Position numbers and translations under genes: made by a program | Part shown: positions 9,848 to 19,820 of the stretch, one piece after another | Layout of the letters: every line of letters starts with the position of its first letter | How positions within the stretch are numbered: the stretch's first letter is position 1 | Assembly: GCA_018969425.1 (NCBI GenBank) | Contig: JAGWYJ010000008.1 | Span: forward strand, 35,717-99,716 | Direction: 5' to 3' | Length of the DNA stretch: 64,000 bases | From: Alphaproteobacteria bacterium | Lineage (GTDB): Bacteria; Pseudomonadota; Alphaproteobacteria; Caulobacterales; Hyphomonadaceae | The notes under the pieces: generated by a model | Seen by the model: the letters and a program-made list of their open reading frames with translations, nothing else | Databases searched by the model: none | Told to the model about the DNA's origin: nothing

Positions 9848-12385
9848 ATGCGGTCATTGTTCGCAAGCGCTCTGGCGCTGACGGCCTCAGCTGGGGCGGT
9901 CGTCGCCGCACAGGAAGCGAGCGGGGCAGGTCAGGCCTGGGCCCAGCGGCCCGGAGACGTGATCGCGCGCATCCTGGTCGAGAACAACCAGCGAATCGAA
10001 TCCCGGACGGTCCTCTCCTATCTTCTGGTGAAGCCCGGCGACGCCTACGACCCGGAGCGGATCGATCTCTCTTTCAAAGCGCTGTTCGCCACCGGTCTGT
10101 TTGCGGATGTGGTGTTCGAGTGGCGCGGGAATGACCTCGTCATCCGGGTCATCGAAAACGCCATCGTCAACCGGGTGATCTTCGAGGGCAATAACGCGGT
10201 CACAACCGAAAGGCTCGAGGAAGAGACGGAGATCGAACCGCGAAACACCTTCACGCGTTCGAGGGTGGAGCAGGACGTCCAGCGCATTCTGGAAGTCTAC
10301 CGTCGTGCGGGCCGGTTCGCCGCCACCGTGACGCCTCAGTACAAAGCGCTGCCTCAGAATCGCGTCGATCTCATCTTCGTGATCGAGGAAGGGCCGGTCA
10401 CCGGGGTCCGGTCGATCAACTTCCTCGGCAATAGTCGTTTCAGCGATGACCGGCTCCGGCGCGAGATCGCCACGCGTCAGTCGCGCTGGTGGAGGTTTTT
10501 CGAGAAACGCGACAACTATAACCCCGGCCAGGTCGAGTATGATCGCGACCTTCTCCGACAGTTCTACACCAATCAGGGTTATGCGGACTTCCGGACGACC
10601 GCTGCGGTCGGAGAACTCACTCCGGACCGGGAGGACTTCTACCTCACTTTCACGGTGGACGAAGGCAAGCCCTACAATTTCGGCAAGCTTGAGGTGAAGA
10701 CCGAGCTGGAGAAGCTCTCGGGAGAGCGCCTCGCATTGATCCTCCCCATCAAGTCGGGCGAGCTGTTCAAGAGCAAGATGATCGAAGATTCGATCGATAC
10801 GATCACTTTTGCGGCCGGGTCGGCAGGATACGCCAACGTCGTCGTCAGACCCCGGGAAACGCGCAATCCCGACACGCAGACCGTGGACATCACCTTTGAG
10901 GTCGACGAAGGCCCGCGCGTCTATATCGAGCGGATCGATATCGCCGGCAACACTCAGACCCTTGACCGCGTCATACGCCGGGAGATCCGGACGGCGGAGG
11001 GCGACGCGTACAACAAGGTCCTGCTGGACAACGCCAAGAACCGCATCCGGGCGCTCGGCTTCTTCAAGGAAGACAGCGTCGAGATCACCGAAGAGCCCGG
11101 CTCGACCGACGATCGGAACATCGTCAAGGTCAAGGTTGAGGAAGAAGCGACCGGCGAACTCGCCTTCTCCGCAGGCTTCTCTTCGGCTGACGCCTTCCTC
11201 TTCTCGGTGAGCGCAACCCAGCGCAATTTCCGGGGCCGCGGCCAATTCCTCAGCGCGCGGATCCAGACCACCTCGCGCCAGCAGGATATCGAGTTCCGTT
11301 TCACGGAGCCGAAGTTTCAGGATCGCAATCTCGCCGTAGGCGTCGACCTGTTCATGACGCAGTCGGATTTCTACGAGGAGGCCGGCTTCCAGAACGGGAT
11401 CGTCGGCGCCGGAGGACGACTGCTCTTCCCCCTCTCGGATACCGATCAGATCGGCCTGCGCTACAACCTTCGCGATGACGACCTGCAGCTCGATCCGCTG
11501 CTGACGGACTGCTCGACCGACGCGTTCTTCAGATCGTCCCTCTGCGATCAGCAGGGGGCCCGTCTGACCTCAGCTGTCGGCTATACGCTCACGATGGACC
11601 GGACGAACGATTATCTTGAGCCGACGCGAGGCTTCAATCTTTCGTTCAGTCAGGACATCGCCGGCCTGGGCGGGGATGTGAATTATGTAAAAACCGAGCT
11701 TCGGGGCGCCGTCTATCGGGGCATCCTGCCCAAGATCACCGCCAGCGCCCGCATCGAGGCGGGATATATCGAAAGCTGGGGCGATCAGGCGATCCGCATC
11801 AACAACCGCTTCTTCAAGGGCGGCAACTCGTTCCGGGGCTTTGATGTGGCGGGTCTGGGTCCCCGGGAGGTCCAGTACTTCTACGAGACAGAAACCATCG
11901 CCCGGGCGCCCGGCGTGGCGCCTCCCTACCTTTCGACGCCGCTTCTGGACACGGACGGCAAGCAGCAGGTTAACTCGGCCGGGGAATTGCTCTTCACCGC
12001 CGCCCGAAGAGACGCCAGCGGGACACTCCTGCCTCAGCAGGTCCGTCCGTTTAACGCCCTGGGCGGGAAAGCCTACGCCATCGGCGCCCTCGAGCTTTCC
12101 TTCCCCATCCCGTTTGCGCCGGACGAACTTGGGATTGATGGCGCCATGTTTGCAGAGTTCGGGACGGTCGGACTGCTCGACGGCGTTGACCGCGACCGGA
12201 AGGCGGACGATCTGTTCAATGCGTTCAGGGTTGACGACAGCGCCAGCCTGAGAGCGTCGGCAGGCGTGAGCATTTTCTGGGATTCCCCGTTCGGACCGAT
12301 CCGGTTCGACCTGTCCCAGATCCTGGCGCAAGAAGAATACGATCGCACTGAGACCTTCCGTTTCAGCACCAATACGAGGTTCTAG
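9848..12385 (+). CDS. bamA: Outer membrane protein assembly factor BamA
   Basis: BamA is the core of the BAM complex that folds beta-barrels into the outer membrane. The 845-residue product has a signal peptide ending near VVAAQE, about five successive POTRA domains across residues 35-435 in the periplasm, and a 16-strand barrel. The barrel carries the conserved NSFRGF loop motif, and the C-terminus ends in phenylalanine as outer-membrane proteins do. Two starts are possible, GTG 9845 and ATG 9848; spacing from the GAGGGA ribosome site favours 9848. Neighbours are rseP upstream and the Skp-like chaperone 1 base after the stop, as expected for this pathway. Confidence 0.97.
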   Translation: MRSLFASALALTASAGAVVAAQEASGAGQAWAQRPGDVIARILVENNQRIESRTVLSYLLVKPGDAYDPERIDLSFKALFATGLFADVVFEWRGNDLVIRVIENAIVNRVIFEGNNAVTTERLEEETEIEPRNTFTRSRVEQDVQRILEVYRRAGRFAATVTPQYKALPQNRVDLIFVIEEGPVTGVRSINFLGNSRFSDDRLRREIATRQSRWWRFFEKRDNYNPGQVEYDRDLLRQFYTNQGYADFRTTAAVGELTPDREDFYLTFTVDEGKPYNFGKLEVKTELEKLSGERLALILPIKSGELFKSKMIEDSIDTITFAAGSAGYANVVVRPRETRNPDTQTVDITFEVDEGPRVYIERIDIAGNTQTLDRVIRREIRTAEGDAYNKVLLDNAKNRIRALGFFKEDSVEITEEPGSTDDRNIVKVKVEEEATGELAFSAGFSSADAFLFSVSATQRNFRGRGQFLSARIQTTSRQQDIEFRFTEPKFQDRNLAVGVDLFMTQSDFYEEAGFQNGIVGAGGRLLFPLSDTDQIGLRYNLRDDDLQLDPLLTDCSTDAFFRSSLCDQQGARLTSAVGYTLTMDRTNDYLEPTRGFNLSFSQDIAGLGGDVNYVKTELRGAVYRGILPKITASARIEAGYIESWGDQAIRINNRFFKGGNSFRGFDVAGLGPREVQYFYETETIARAPGVAPPYLSTPLLDTDGKQQVNSAGELLFTAARRDASGTLLPQQVRPFNALGGKAYAIGALELSFPIPFAPDELGIDGAMFAEFGTVGLLDGVDRDRKADDLFNAFRVDDSASLRASAGVSIFWDSPFGPIRFDLSQILAQEEYDRTETFRFSTNTRF

Positions 12386-12386
12386 T

Positions 12387-13007
12387 ATGAAAGTTCACCA
12401 TCTGGCGCTGGCCGCGCTCCTGCTTTCAGGCGTCACGTCGTCTCTGACGATCGCCCAGGCGCAGTCGAAAGTGTTCGTGATCGACGAAGCGGCGATCCGC
12501 CAAAACAGCAAGGTCGGCAAGGAAATCGCCGCCACGATCGAAAACGTCCGGAAGGACGGCGTGACCAAGCTTGGCCTCGAGACGCTCGGAAACGAAATCA
12601 AGGCGGAAGACGAGGCGCTGAAGCCTCAGATCCAGTCCCTGTCCAAGGAAGCGCTCGCCGCAAACGCCACCCTCAAGGCGCGGGTCGAGGCTCTGGACAA
12701 GAAAAAGAACGAGTTCCTTCAGAAAGCCGATATTCTCGATCAGGCCCTTGGCCAGCAGCAGACGGCCGCCAATCAGGCCTTCACCCTCGCGCTCCAGCCG
12801 GCGGTTGACTTCGCAGCCAAGGAAGCCGGGGCGGATATGGTCATCTCGATTTCCTCCACCTGGTTCGTCAAACCGGCCGCTGACATCAGCTCCAAGGTTG
12901 TCGCGCGGCTCGACGCCACGACACCCACTCTGGCAGCCCTGAAGGCCGCCGCGGAGGCCGCCATGGCCAAAGCGCAGCCGGCGCCTGCCGCCGCCCCCAA
13001 GCCCTGA
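12387..13007 (+). CDS. skp: OmpH/Skp family periplasmic chaperone
   Basis: Skp-type chaperones hold unfolded outer-membrane proteins in the periplasm and deliver them to BamA. The 206-residue protein has a clear signal peptide (cleavage near AQAQS), the usual beta segment KVFVIDEAAI, and then long lysine/glutamate-rich helices consistent with the coiled tentacles of the family. A low-complexity Ala/Pro tail ends it. The ATG at 12387 comes right after the bamA stop, so coupling is likely. Sequence identity in this family is low; the call rests on architecture and position. Confidence 0.88.
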   Translation: MKVHHLALAALLLSGVTSSLTIAQAQSKVFVIDEAAIRQNSKVGKEIAATIENVRKDGVTKLGLETLGNEIKAEDEALKPQIQSLSKEALAANATLKARVEALDKKKNEFLQKADILDQALGQQQTAANQAFTLALQPAVDFAAKEAGADMVISISSTWFVKPAADISSKVVARLDATTPTLAALKAAAEAAMAKAQPAPAAAPKP

Positions 13008-13023
13008 GGGCTGGGCCGGGCCG

Positions 13024-14040
13024 GTGATTGACCGACGTTTCTACGCCTGTCTGGGTCCGGTTTCGGCCCTTGAGCTGGCCGCTGAGGCCGGTTCAGGCGT
13101 TGTGGAGGGTGGGGAGGATCGCCAGGTCTCCTCTGTTGCGCCAAGCCTCGAGGCGGGACCTGACGATCTCAGCTTCCTCGAGGATCGCTCTCCGGATGCG
13201 CTTCGTCAGGTGCGGGCAGGGATCTGCTTTGTCCGCCCAGAGACGCTCTCCGGACGCCGGGACGGGACGACCTGCATCGTTTCGGAGCGCCCCAGAGCCG
13301 CCTTCGCCAGGGCGAGCGAACGGATCTTCAGGCGCATCGACTTTCAGCCCGGAGATCCGGCGATACACCCCACGGCGAGGATAGAGGCTGGGGCGAAGAT
13401 TCTGCCCGGATGCGTCATCGGCGCCGGGGCCGCGATCGGATCCGGAGCGACGATCGGTCCGAACGCGGTGATCGGGCCCGGCGTGCAGATCGGATGGAGA
13501 TCCCGGATCGGCGCAGGAGCCTCGGTGAGCTGCGCGCTCATAGGAGACGACGTCATCCTTCTCGCGGGCGTCGCGATCGGCGAGACCGGTTTCGGCCTCG
13601 CTCAGCATGCCGACGGCGCGCGTCTCACTCCTCACTTCGGGCGCGTGATCCTGCAGAACGGCGTCACTATTGGGGCCAACAGCTGCGTCGATCGGGGGCT
13701 GTTCGACGACACGGTCATCGGCGAGGGCTCGCACATCGATAACCTCTGCCATATCGGCCACAATGTCCGCATCGGTCGTCATGCCGTGATGGCCGCCTTT
13801 GCAGGCGTGTCCGGCTCCTCAATCGTCGGAGACGGCGCCCAGTTCGGGGGACGGGTCGGTCTTGGAGATCATATCGTCGTCGGTCGCGGCGCGCGGATCG
13901 CCGCCGGGGCCGCCGTGCTCAAGGATGTCGCAGAGGGCGAGACCGTTGCGGGCTATCCCGCCAAACCCTCGCGGACATGGATGCGCGAGCTTGCGTGGCT
14001 GGCCCGGGAAGCGCAGAAACGCGGCTCGAAGGACGATTGA
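13024..14040 (+). CDS. lpxD: UDP-3-O-(3-hydroxyacyl)glucosamine N-acyltransferase
   Basis: LpxD adds the second hydroxyacyl chain in lipid A synthesis. The 338-residue protein has an N-terminal uridine-binding domain (DDLSFLEDRSPDAL region) and a left-handed beta-helix of hexapeptide repeats from about residue 115, including the catalytic-type segment DNLCHIGHNVRIGRHAVMAAFAGVSGS. A GTG at 13024 is the start. In most alphaproteobacteria fabZ separates lpxD from lpxA; here only 35 bases lie between the two, so fabZ is not in its usual place. Confidence 0.95.
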   Translation: MIDRRFYACLGPVSALELAAEAGSGVVEGGEDRQVSSVAPSLEAGPDDLSFLEDRSPDALRQVRAGICFVRPETLSGRRDGTTCIVSERPRAAFARASERIFRRIDFQPGDPAIHPTARIEAGAKILPGCVIGAGAAIGSGATIGPNAVIGPGVQIGWRSRIGAGASVSCALIGDDVILLAGVAIGETGFGLAQHADGARLTPHFGRVILQNGVTIGANSCVDRGLFDDTVIGEGSHIDNLCHIGHNVRIGRHAVMAAFAGVSGSSIVGDGAQFGGRVGLGDHIVVGRGARIAAGAAVLKDVAEGETVAGYPAKPSRTWMRELAWLAREAQKRGSKDD

Positions 14041-14075
14041 ACGCTGAGGCGTTCGCCTGCAAGGGAGACGGGCCG

Positions 14076-14867
14076 ATGAGCGTGTCCATAGACCCCACAG
14101 CCATCGTCTCCTCGGCCGCAGAGCTGGGCGAGGGCGTTGAGATCGGCCCTTTCTGCACCGTCGGCCCGCTTGTCCGTCTGGATGCCGGCGTGAAGCTGAT
14201 CAGTCATGTGTCCGTCCAGGGGCGCACCTCAATCGGCGCGGATACCGTAGTTCATCCCTTCGTCTCGCTCGGTCAGGGACCGCAGGACATCCGTTATCGG
14301 GGCGAGGACACCGCGCTGCAGATCGGCCGCGGGAATATTCTCCGCGAAGGGGTCACGATGAACCTCGGCACCCCGAAGGGACGCGGCGTCACACGCGTCG
14401 GCGATAGCGGTTTCTTCATGGCCAACAGCCATATCGGGCACGACTGCATCGTCGGAAACGGCGCCGTCATGGCGACCGGGGCGGTCATGGGCGGGTTCGT
14501 CGAGGTCGGCGACAATGTCAATTTCGGAGGTCTCTCCGCCATCCATCAGTTCGTCAGGATCGGACGCAACTCCATGGTCGGGGGCGGGGCGCCTCTGGTT
14601 GGAGATCTCATCCCGTTCGGGATGGCCGACAACCATGGACGTCTCCATGGCCTGAACCTCATCGGCCTCAAAAGACGAGGGTTCTCGCGCGAGACCATCA
14701 CGACCCTGCGCGCCTTCTATCGGGAACTCTTTCACGGAACCGGCGTCTTCAGCGAGCGCCTTGAGCAGACCGCCTCGCGTCACGGCGAGTGCGCCGAGGT
14801 CCGCGAGATCATCGCCTTCATCAATGACGGCGATCGCAGGCCTCTGTGTCTGCCGGCGGCGGAGTGA
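14076..14867 (+). CDS. lpxA: UDP-N-acetylglucosamine acyltransferase
   Basis: LpxA performs the first step of lipid A synthesis, 3-O-acylation of UDP-GlcNAc from hydroxyacyl-ACP. The 263-residue protein starts VSIDPTAIVSSAAELGEGVEIGPFC and continues with hexapeptide repeats. Family landmarks are the QDIRYRGEDTALQIG stretch, the catalytic-histidine region MANSHIGHDCIVGN and GLNLIGLKRRGFS towards the C-terminus. ATG 14076 has AAGGGAGA upstream; the frame is open further back but would overlap lpxD. It belongs to the lpxD-lpxA-lpxI-lpxB run. Confidence 0.96.
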   Translation: MSVSIDPTAIVSSAAELGEGVEIGPFCTVGPLVRLDAGVKLISHVSVQGRTSIGADTVVHPFVSLGQGPQDIRYRGEDTALQIGRGNILREGVTMNLGTPKGRGVTRVGDSGFFMANSHIGHDCIVGNGAVMATGAVMGGFVEVGDNVNFGGLSAIHQFVRIGRNSMVGGGAPLVGDLIPFGMADNHGRLHGLNLIGLKRRGFSRETITTLRAFYRELFHGTGVFSERLEQTASRHGECAEVREIIAFINDGDRRPLCLPAAE

Positions 14868-14872
14868 GGCGG

Positions 14873-15709
14873 ATGAACGGACCGCTGGGGATTATCGCAG
14901 GCGCCGGAGACCTGCCTCGACGGACCGCAGAGCTTGCGACCGCGGCCGGGCGGACCGTTGTGGTGCTCGGGGTGAGCGGATTCGCCGATCCGGACTTCGT
15001 CGCCGCCTATAACGGACAGTCTTTCGGGATCGGCGAAACCGGTCGGCAGATTCGCTTTCTCAAAGAGGCGGGATGTCAGGAGATTGTGTTCGCCGGATTG
15101 GTGCGGCGTCCGGACTTCGGTCAGCTGACGTTCGATGAGGAAGGCCTCAGGCTTCTGCCCGCCCTCAAGGAGGCTGCCGGGAAAGGAGACGATGCGCTGC
15201 TGCGCGTCGTGCTCGGGGCGTTCAGCGCGGCCGGTCTTCACATCCTCGGCGCCGAGCAGGCCGCTCAGGCGCTGCTTGCGCCTTCAGGGGTTATCGGCCG
15301 GCATGCGCCGGGCGAGGGCGACTGGCGGGATATCCGCAGGGCCGCGAGGGCGGCGGAGGCGATCGGTCAACTCGACATCGGACAGGGCGCGGTGAGCGCC
15401 GGCGGCGTTGTTCTCGCTCTCGAGGCTCAGGAGGGCACTGACCAGATGCTCGTTCGCTGCGCCTCTCTCCCGCCCACGGTTCGCGGTGAGGGCGGAGTGC
15501 TGGTCAAGCGTCCCAAGCCGATCCAGGATGCGCGCGTCGACCTTCCCACCATAGGCGAGGAGACGGTGAGACGGGCGGCCGAGGCGAGGCTTTCGGGCAT
15601 CGCCGTCCTCGCGGGCGGAGCGCTGATCGTCAACCGATCCGCCATGATTGCGCTCGCCGATCAGCTTGGGCTGTTTGTCTACGGCTTCCGTCCGGAGGAG
15701 ATCGTGTGA
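14873..15709 (+). CDS. lpxI: UDP-2,3-diacylglucosamine pyrophosphatase, LpxI type
   Basis: LpxI hydrolyses UDP-2,3-diacylglucosamine to lipid X and UMP; it replaces the unrelated LpxH in alphaproteobacteria. The 278-residue protein (formerly DUF1009) opens GPLGIIAGAGDLPRRTAE, carries IVFAGLVRRPDF and the GPxGVIG-like ALLAPSGVIGRHAPGEGDW segment, and ends with the ALIVNRSAMIALADQLGLFVYGF core. ATG 14873 lies 5 bases after lpxA. The stop overlaps the GTG start of lpxB, so the pathway's next enzyme is translationally coupled. Confidence 0.94.
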   Translation: MNGPLGIIAGAGDLPRRTAELATAAGRTVVVLGVSGFADPDFVAAYNGQSFGIGETGRQIRFLKEAGCQEIVFAGLVRRPDFGQLTFDEEGLRLLPALKEAAGKGDDALLRVVLGAFSAAGLHILGAEQAAQALLAPSGVIGRHAPGEGDWRDIRRAARAAEAIGQLDIGQGAVSAGGVVLALEAQEGTDQMLVRCASLPPTVRGEGGVLVKRPKPIQDARVDLPTIGEETVRRAAEARLSGIAVLAGGALIVNRSAMIALADQLGLFVYGFRPEEIV

Positions 15710-16848
15710 GCCGCCATATCGTGCTTGTGGCGGCTGAGGCCTCCGGCGACGCGCTCGGCGCGGAGGTGATCGCCGCCCTGAAGGCCAAGGCGCCGAACGT
15801 CCGCCTTTCCGTGATCGGCGGCGGAGCGATGAGCTCGGCGGCCGCAAGTCTTCCGGTGCGGCTCGACGGGCTCGCAGTGCTGGGTCTCGTGGACGGGCTC
15901 AAGGCGTTTTCCCGGGTGAAGCGCCTCGTTCGGGAAGCTGCCGAGGCGATTGCGCGAAGCGCGCCGGACGCGGTGGTGCTGATCGATTCCTGGGGTTTCA
16001 TGTGGCGGCTGGCCCGGGAGCTGAAGCTGGCGGGCGTCAAGGCGCGCCGGATCAAGCTGATCGGGCCGCAGGTCTGGGCGACGCGTCCCGGGCGGGCGAA
16101 GGTTCTTGCGCGCTGGTGCGACCACCTCCTGTGCATTCACGCATTCGAGCAGCCATACTTTGAGAGATACGGTCTCGCGACAACCGTCATCGGCAATCCC
16201 GCTCTGGGGAGAGGACAGGAGGCGGACGGTCAGGCCTTCTCGCAGGCCCATGGCTTTCATTCCGGGCGCAGGGTCGTAGGCCTCCTTCCCGGCAGTCGAC
16301 CTTCAGAAATCCGCCGGACAGCTCCGACGCTGATCAAGGCCTGCGAGCAGGTCTGTGGCCAGCGAGCCGATGTGATCGTGGTCTGCGTGCTCGCCCCCGG
16401 GGTCGAGAGCGAGGTCCGCGCCATGGCCGCGACCTGGACATTTCCCCATATCCTCGTCTCGGAGGAGGAGAAGTCGTCCGCCTTTTCCGCCATGGAGGTC
16501 GCGCTGGCCTGCTCGGGAACGGTGACCACCGAGCTCGCGGCGCAGGGCGCAGCCATTGTCGTCGGCTATCGGCTGGGGTGGATCACCTGGGCGATCGCGC
16601 GTCTTTTCCTGATGCGCTCACGCTTCATCACTCTGCTCAACGTCGCGGCGGGAGAAGAAGCCGCCCCGGAGTTCGTTCAGACCCGTTTCACGCCCGCGCG
16701 AACGGCCGAGGCGTGCCTCCGGCTCCTCGACGATCCTCAGGCTCTGGATGCGCAAAGGGCCCGCCAGAAGCGGGCCCTCGAAGCCATGGCCGGACCTGGA
16801 CGTCCTGCAGCGGAGATCGCCGCAGAGACCATCCTGCGCCTTGCCTGA
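15706..16848 (+). CDS. lpxB: Lipid-A-disaccharide synthase
   Basis: LpxB joins lipid X to UDP-2,3-diacylglucosamine, forming the disaccharide of lipid A at the inner membrane's cytoplasmic face. The 380-residue GT19-family protein shows AAEASGDALGAEV at the start, then IDSWGFMWRLAREL, GPQVWATRPGRAK, the LLPGSRPSEIRR nucleotide-sugar site and CSGTVTTELAAQG. GTG at 15706 overlaps the lpxI stop by 4 bases. The gene converges on gltA with 4 bases between the two stop codons, leaving no room for a separate terminator. Confidence 0.95.
   Translation: MSRHIVLVAAEASGDALGAEVIAALKAKAPNVRLSVIGGGAMSSAAASLPVRLDGLAVLGLVDGLKAFSRVKRLVREAAEAIARSAPDAVVLIDSWGFMWRLARELKLAGVKARRIKLIGPQVWATRPGRAKVLARWCDHLLCIHAFEQPYFERYGLATTVIGNPALGRGQEADGQAFSQAHGFHSGRRVVGLLPGSRPSEIRRTAPTLIKACEQVCGQRADVIVVCVLAPGVESEVRAMAATWTFPHILVSEEEKSSAFSAMEVALACSGTVTTELAAQGAAIVVGYRLGWITWAIARLFLMRSRFITLLNVAAGEEAAPEFVQTRFTPARTAEACLRLLDDPQALDAQRARQKRALEAMAGPGRPAAEIAAETILRLA
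16757..16777. terminator. Perfect hairpin inside 3' end of lpxB, possible gltA terminator
   Basis: GGGCCCGC (16757-16764) and GCGGGCCC (16770-16777) form an 8-bp perfect stem around a 5-base loop within lpxB coding sequence. Read on the minus strand it lies 75 bases past the gltA stop and is followed by TTTGCG, so it may end gltA transcripts. Three Ts make only a weak intrinsic terminator. Confidence 0.35.
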
Positions 16849-16852
16849 TGAA

Positions 16853-18160
16853 TCAGCCGCGCTGGCTCATCGGCACGTAGTCCCGGCGGGGAGCGCCCGT
16901 GTAGATCTGACGCGGACGACCGATACGCTGGGTGGGGTCCTCGATCATTTCCTGCCACTGAGCGATCCAGCCGACGGTGCGGGCGAGGGCGAAGAGCACC
17001 GTGAACATGTCTGTCGGGAAGCCCATCGCCTTCAGGGTGATGCCCGAATAGAAATCGATGTTCGGGTAGAGCTTCTTCTCGATGAAGTACTCGTCGCTGA
17101 GAGCAATCCGTTCGAGCTCCATGGCGACCGGCAGAAGCGGATCCGACTCCGCGCCGACTTCCTTGAGGACCTCGTGGCAGGTCTTCTGCATCACCTTCGC
17201 GCGCGGGTCGTAGTTCTTGTAGACCCGGTGACCGAAGCCCATCAGGCGGAAGGGATCGTTCTTGTCCTTGGCCTTCTTGACGTATTCGTGGACGCGATCG
17301 ACGGTTCCGATCTCGCTGAGCATTTTGAGGGCGGCCTCATTGGCCCCGCCATGGCTGGGCCCCCAGAGGCACGCGATGCCGGCGGCGATACATGCAAACG
17401 GATTGGCTCCGGACGATCCTGCGAGCCTCACCGTCGAGGTGGAGGCGTTCTGCTCGTGATCGGCGTGCAGGATAAAGATGCGGTCCATAGCCCGGGCGAG
17501 AACCGGATTGACCACATAGTCTTCCGCCGGAACCGAGAAGCACATGCGCAGGAAATTGGAGGCGTAGTCGAGTTCGTTGCGCGGCGAGACGAAGGGCTGG
17601 CCGGAGGTGTATTTATAAGCCCTCGCCGCGATCGTCGGCATCTTCGCGATCATGCGGTGCGAGGCGACCAGTCGCTGAACCGGATCATTGATGTCCGTTG
17701 AGTCATGGTAGAAGGCCGACAGGGCGCCGACCGCGCCGACCATCACCGCCATGGGATGCGCGTCCCGACGGAAGCCTTCGAAGAAACGGTCAAACTGCGC
17801 ATGCAGCATGGTGTGGCGCGTGATCGTCGTGTTGAACGTCTTCGCCTGGCTTTCCGTGGGAAGTTCGCCGTGAAGCAGCAGATAGCACACTTCGAGGAAG
17901 GAGGATTTTTCAGCCAGCTGATCGATCGGATATCCCCGATGCAGCAGAACGCCCTCATCGCCGTCGATGAAGGTGATCTGACTTTCGCAGCTGCCGGTCG
18001 AGGTGAAGCCGGGGTCGAGGGTGAACACGTCAGCCTGCTTGTACAGGGTGCCGATATCGACGACATCCGGTCCGAGCGTCCCGCTGTAGACAGGGAATTC
18101 GGCCGTACGGCCGTTCACCGTCATCTGCGCCTTGCCCTTCAGTTTGACCTTGTTCTCCAT
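16853..18160 (-). CDS. gltA: Citrate synthase, type II
   Basis: Condenses oxaloacetate and acetyl-CoA to citrate, entering the TCA cycle. The 435-residue protein is of the NADH-sensitive hexameric type found in Gram-negatives: [28 protein letters not shown] near the N-terminus, [51 protein letters not shown] catalytic core (written here only in part), and [15 protein letters not shown] with the second active histidine. ATG at 18160 has a strong GAGGAGAGGG before it; a 10-residue upstream extension is open but unneeded. gltX lies 43 bases upstream on the same strand, the usual alphaproteobacterial order. Confidence 0.97.
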   Translation of the reverse strand: MENKVKLKGKAQMTVNGRTAEFPVYSGTLGPDVVDIGTLYKQADVFTLDPGFTSTGSCESQITFIDGDEGVLLHRGYPIDQLAEKSSFLEVCYLLLHGELPTESQAKTFNTTITRHTMLHAQFDRFFEGFRRDAHPMAVMVGAVGALSAFYHDSTDINDPVQRLVASHRMIAKMPTIAARAYKYTSGQPFVSPRNELDYASNFLRMCFSVPAEDYVVNPVLARAMDRIFILHADHEQNASTSTVRLAGSSGANPFACIAAGIACLWGPSHGGANEAALKMLSEIGTVDRVHEYVKKAKDKNDPFRLMGFGHRVYKNYDPRAKVMQKTCHEVLKEVGAESDPLLPVAMELERIALSDEYFIEKKLYPNIDFYSGITLKAMGFPTDMFTVLFALARTVGWIAQWQEMIEDPTQRIGRPRQIYTGAPRRDYVPMSQRG

Positions 18161-18203
18161 AGTCCCTCTCCTCGAAATTCCCGCCCACACGGGGACGACA
18201 GGC

Positions 18204-19682
18204 TCAGCGCGCGCCTTCGGCCTGATCCTTCAGTCTTGCCAGACACTCATTACGTCCAAGTAAAGTCAGTACAAGCATTATGTCGGGGGCCGCAGCCCCA
18301 CCTGTCAGAACCGCTCTCAGAAGGGGGCCGATTTTTCCCATCGGAACCCCCAGTTCGGAGCAGAGCCCGGATATCTCATCCCGGATCGCGCCTTCCGACC
18401 AGTCCGGGAGGGCCTCAAGCCGTCGTACGACCTGTCGCAGGCGCTCGCGCGCCTCATCATTGAGCAGGTCAGCGCTTTTACCGGTCAGACGGATCGGTCT
18501 CAGATCGGACAGGAAGGCGCTGGCGTCCTTCAGCTGAACGATCGTCGCCGCCCGGGTCTTGAGCATCCCCATGGCGGCCCGGATCCTGTCCCTCGCCGCC
18601 GGGCTCAGCCGAGCCTCGACTTCCGGTTCGAAGGGCAGGGCGAAAAAGAGGTCGGCGAGACGATCATTGTCCGCGCGAGCCATGTAGTGGCTGTTCACCG
18701 CATTCAGCTTGGCGATGTCCAGTCGGGCCGGCGCCTTGCCAAGCCCGTCAAGATCGAACCAGGCGATCGCCTGATCGGTGTCGATGATCTCATCATCGCC
18801 ATGTGACCACCCCAGACGAAGCAGATAGTTCTTGAGCGCTTCAGGAAGATAGCCGAGCTCCCGATAAGCCTCGACACCCAGCGCGCCATGGCGCTTGGAC
18901 AGCTTCTTGCCGTCAGGACCGTGGATCATCGGCACGTGAGCGTGAACGGGAGGCGTCCATCCCATTCCCAGATAGATGGGCAACTGACGAAAGGTGTTGG
19001 TCAGATGATCGTCGCCCCGGATGACATGGGTGACGCCCATGTCATGGTCGTCCACCACCACCGCCAGCATGTAGGTCGGCGTGCCGTCCGAGCGCAGCAG
19101 AATAAGGTCGTCGAGATCCGAGCAGGCGATGCGAACCCGACCCTGGACCCTGTCCTCAACGACGATTTCCCCTTCATCCGGCATTCTCAGCCGGACGACA
19201 TAAGGCGCCCCTTCCGGCAACGGACGCGCCGGATCGCGCCAGGCGGATCTGAAAGGCTTCATCAGATGATCGCGCGCCGCCTCAAGGGACGCCGCTTGTT
19301 CCGCCGACATGGGAGCGGCGATCTCCCGTTCGCGGCGCAGCGCCGCCGCCGCCGCCCGACGGGCCTCAAGCTCGTCCTGGCTCACGGGACAGCGATAGGC
19401 TGCGCCACGGCGCACAAGCTCCAGAGCGACTTCCCGATGACGTTCGGCTCGCTCGCTTTGAAGCAGAGGCGGCTCATCCGCATCCAGCCCGAGCCAGCTC
19501 AGCCCGTCAAATATAGCGTCGACCGCCGCCTGCGTTGAACGTTCCCGATCAGTATCCTCGATCCGAAGGAGAAATTTCCCTCCCTTCGCCCGGGCGTACA
19601 GCCAGCAGAACAGAGCCGTCCTCGCTCCTCCAATATGAAGGAAACCCGTGGGAGACGGCGCAAAGCGCGTGACAACCTGCAT
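18204..19682 (-). CDS. gltX: Glutamyl-tRNA synthetase
   Basis: Charges tRNA-Glu with glutamate; many alphaproteobacteria also misacylate tRNA-Gln with a second copy, so substrate range cannot be fixed from this copy alone. The 492-residue class I enzyme has the HIGH-type [17 protein letters not shown] motif at residues 6-22 and the KLSKR loop in [16 protein letters not shown] chose the ATG at 19682 because the family begins a few residues before RFAPSPTG; a GTG at 19757 would add 25 non-conserved residues. The ribosome site before 19682 is weak. It lies between lexA and gltA on the same strand. Confidence 0.94.
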   Translation of the reverse strand: MQVVTRFAPSPTGFLHIGGARTALFCWLYARAKGGKFLLRIEDTDRERSTQAAVDAIFDGLSWLGLDADEPPLLQSERAERHREVALELVRRGAAYRCPVSQDELEARRAAAAALRREREIAAPMSAEQAASLEAARDHLMKPFRSAWRDPARPLPEGAPYVVRLRMPDEGEIVVEDRVQGRVRIACSDLDDLILLRSDGTPTYMLAVVVDDHDMGVTHVIRGDDHLTNTFRQLPIYLGMGWTPPVHAHVPMIHGPDGKKLSKRHGALGVEAYRELGYLPEALKNYLLRLGWSHGDDEIIDTDQAIAWFDLDGLGKAPARLDIAKLNAVNSHYMARADNDRLADLFFALPFEPEVEARLSPAARDRIRAAMGMLKTRAATIVQLKDASAFLSDLRPIRLTGKSADLLNDEARERLRQVVRRLEALPDWSEGAIRDEISGLCSELGVPMGKIGPLLRAVLTGGAAAPDIMLVLTLLGRNECLARLKDQAEGAR

Positions 19683-19820
19683 GAACGACCCGATCGGTTC
19701 ACTGTGCGGCTGGAGGTCATCCCCGCCCGAGCTCGCAGACGGGTCATGGAAGACCACAGAGCGCGGCCCGGAGGCAAGAGGGCGAACGAAGACGCTCTCA
19801 GGACGGCGATCCGCTGAGGT

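Noticed and set aside
9887..11245. Minus-strand frame of 452 codons opposite bamA
   Set aside because: Antisense shadow of a high-GC gene; no recognisable domain, and bamA is unambiguous.
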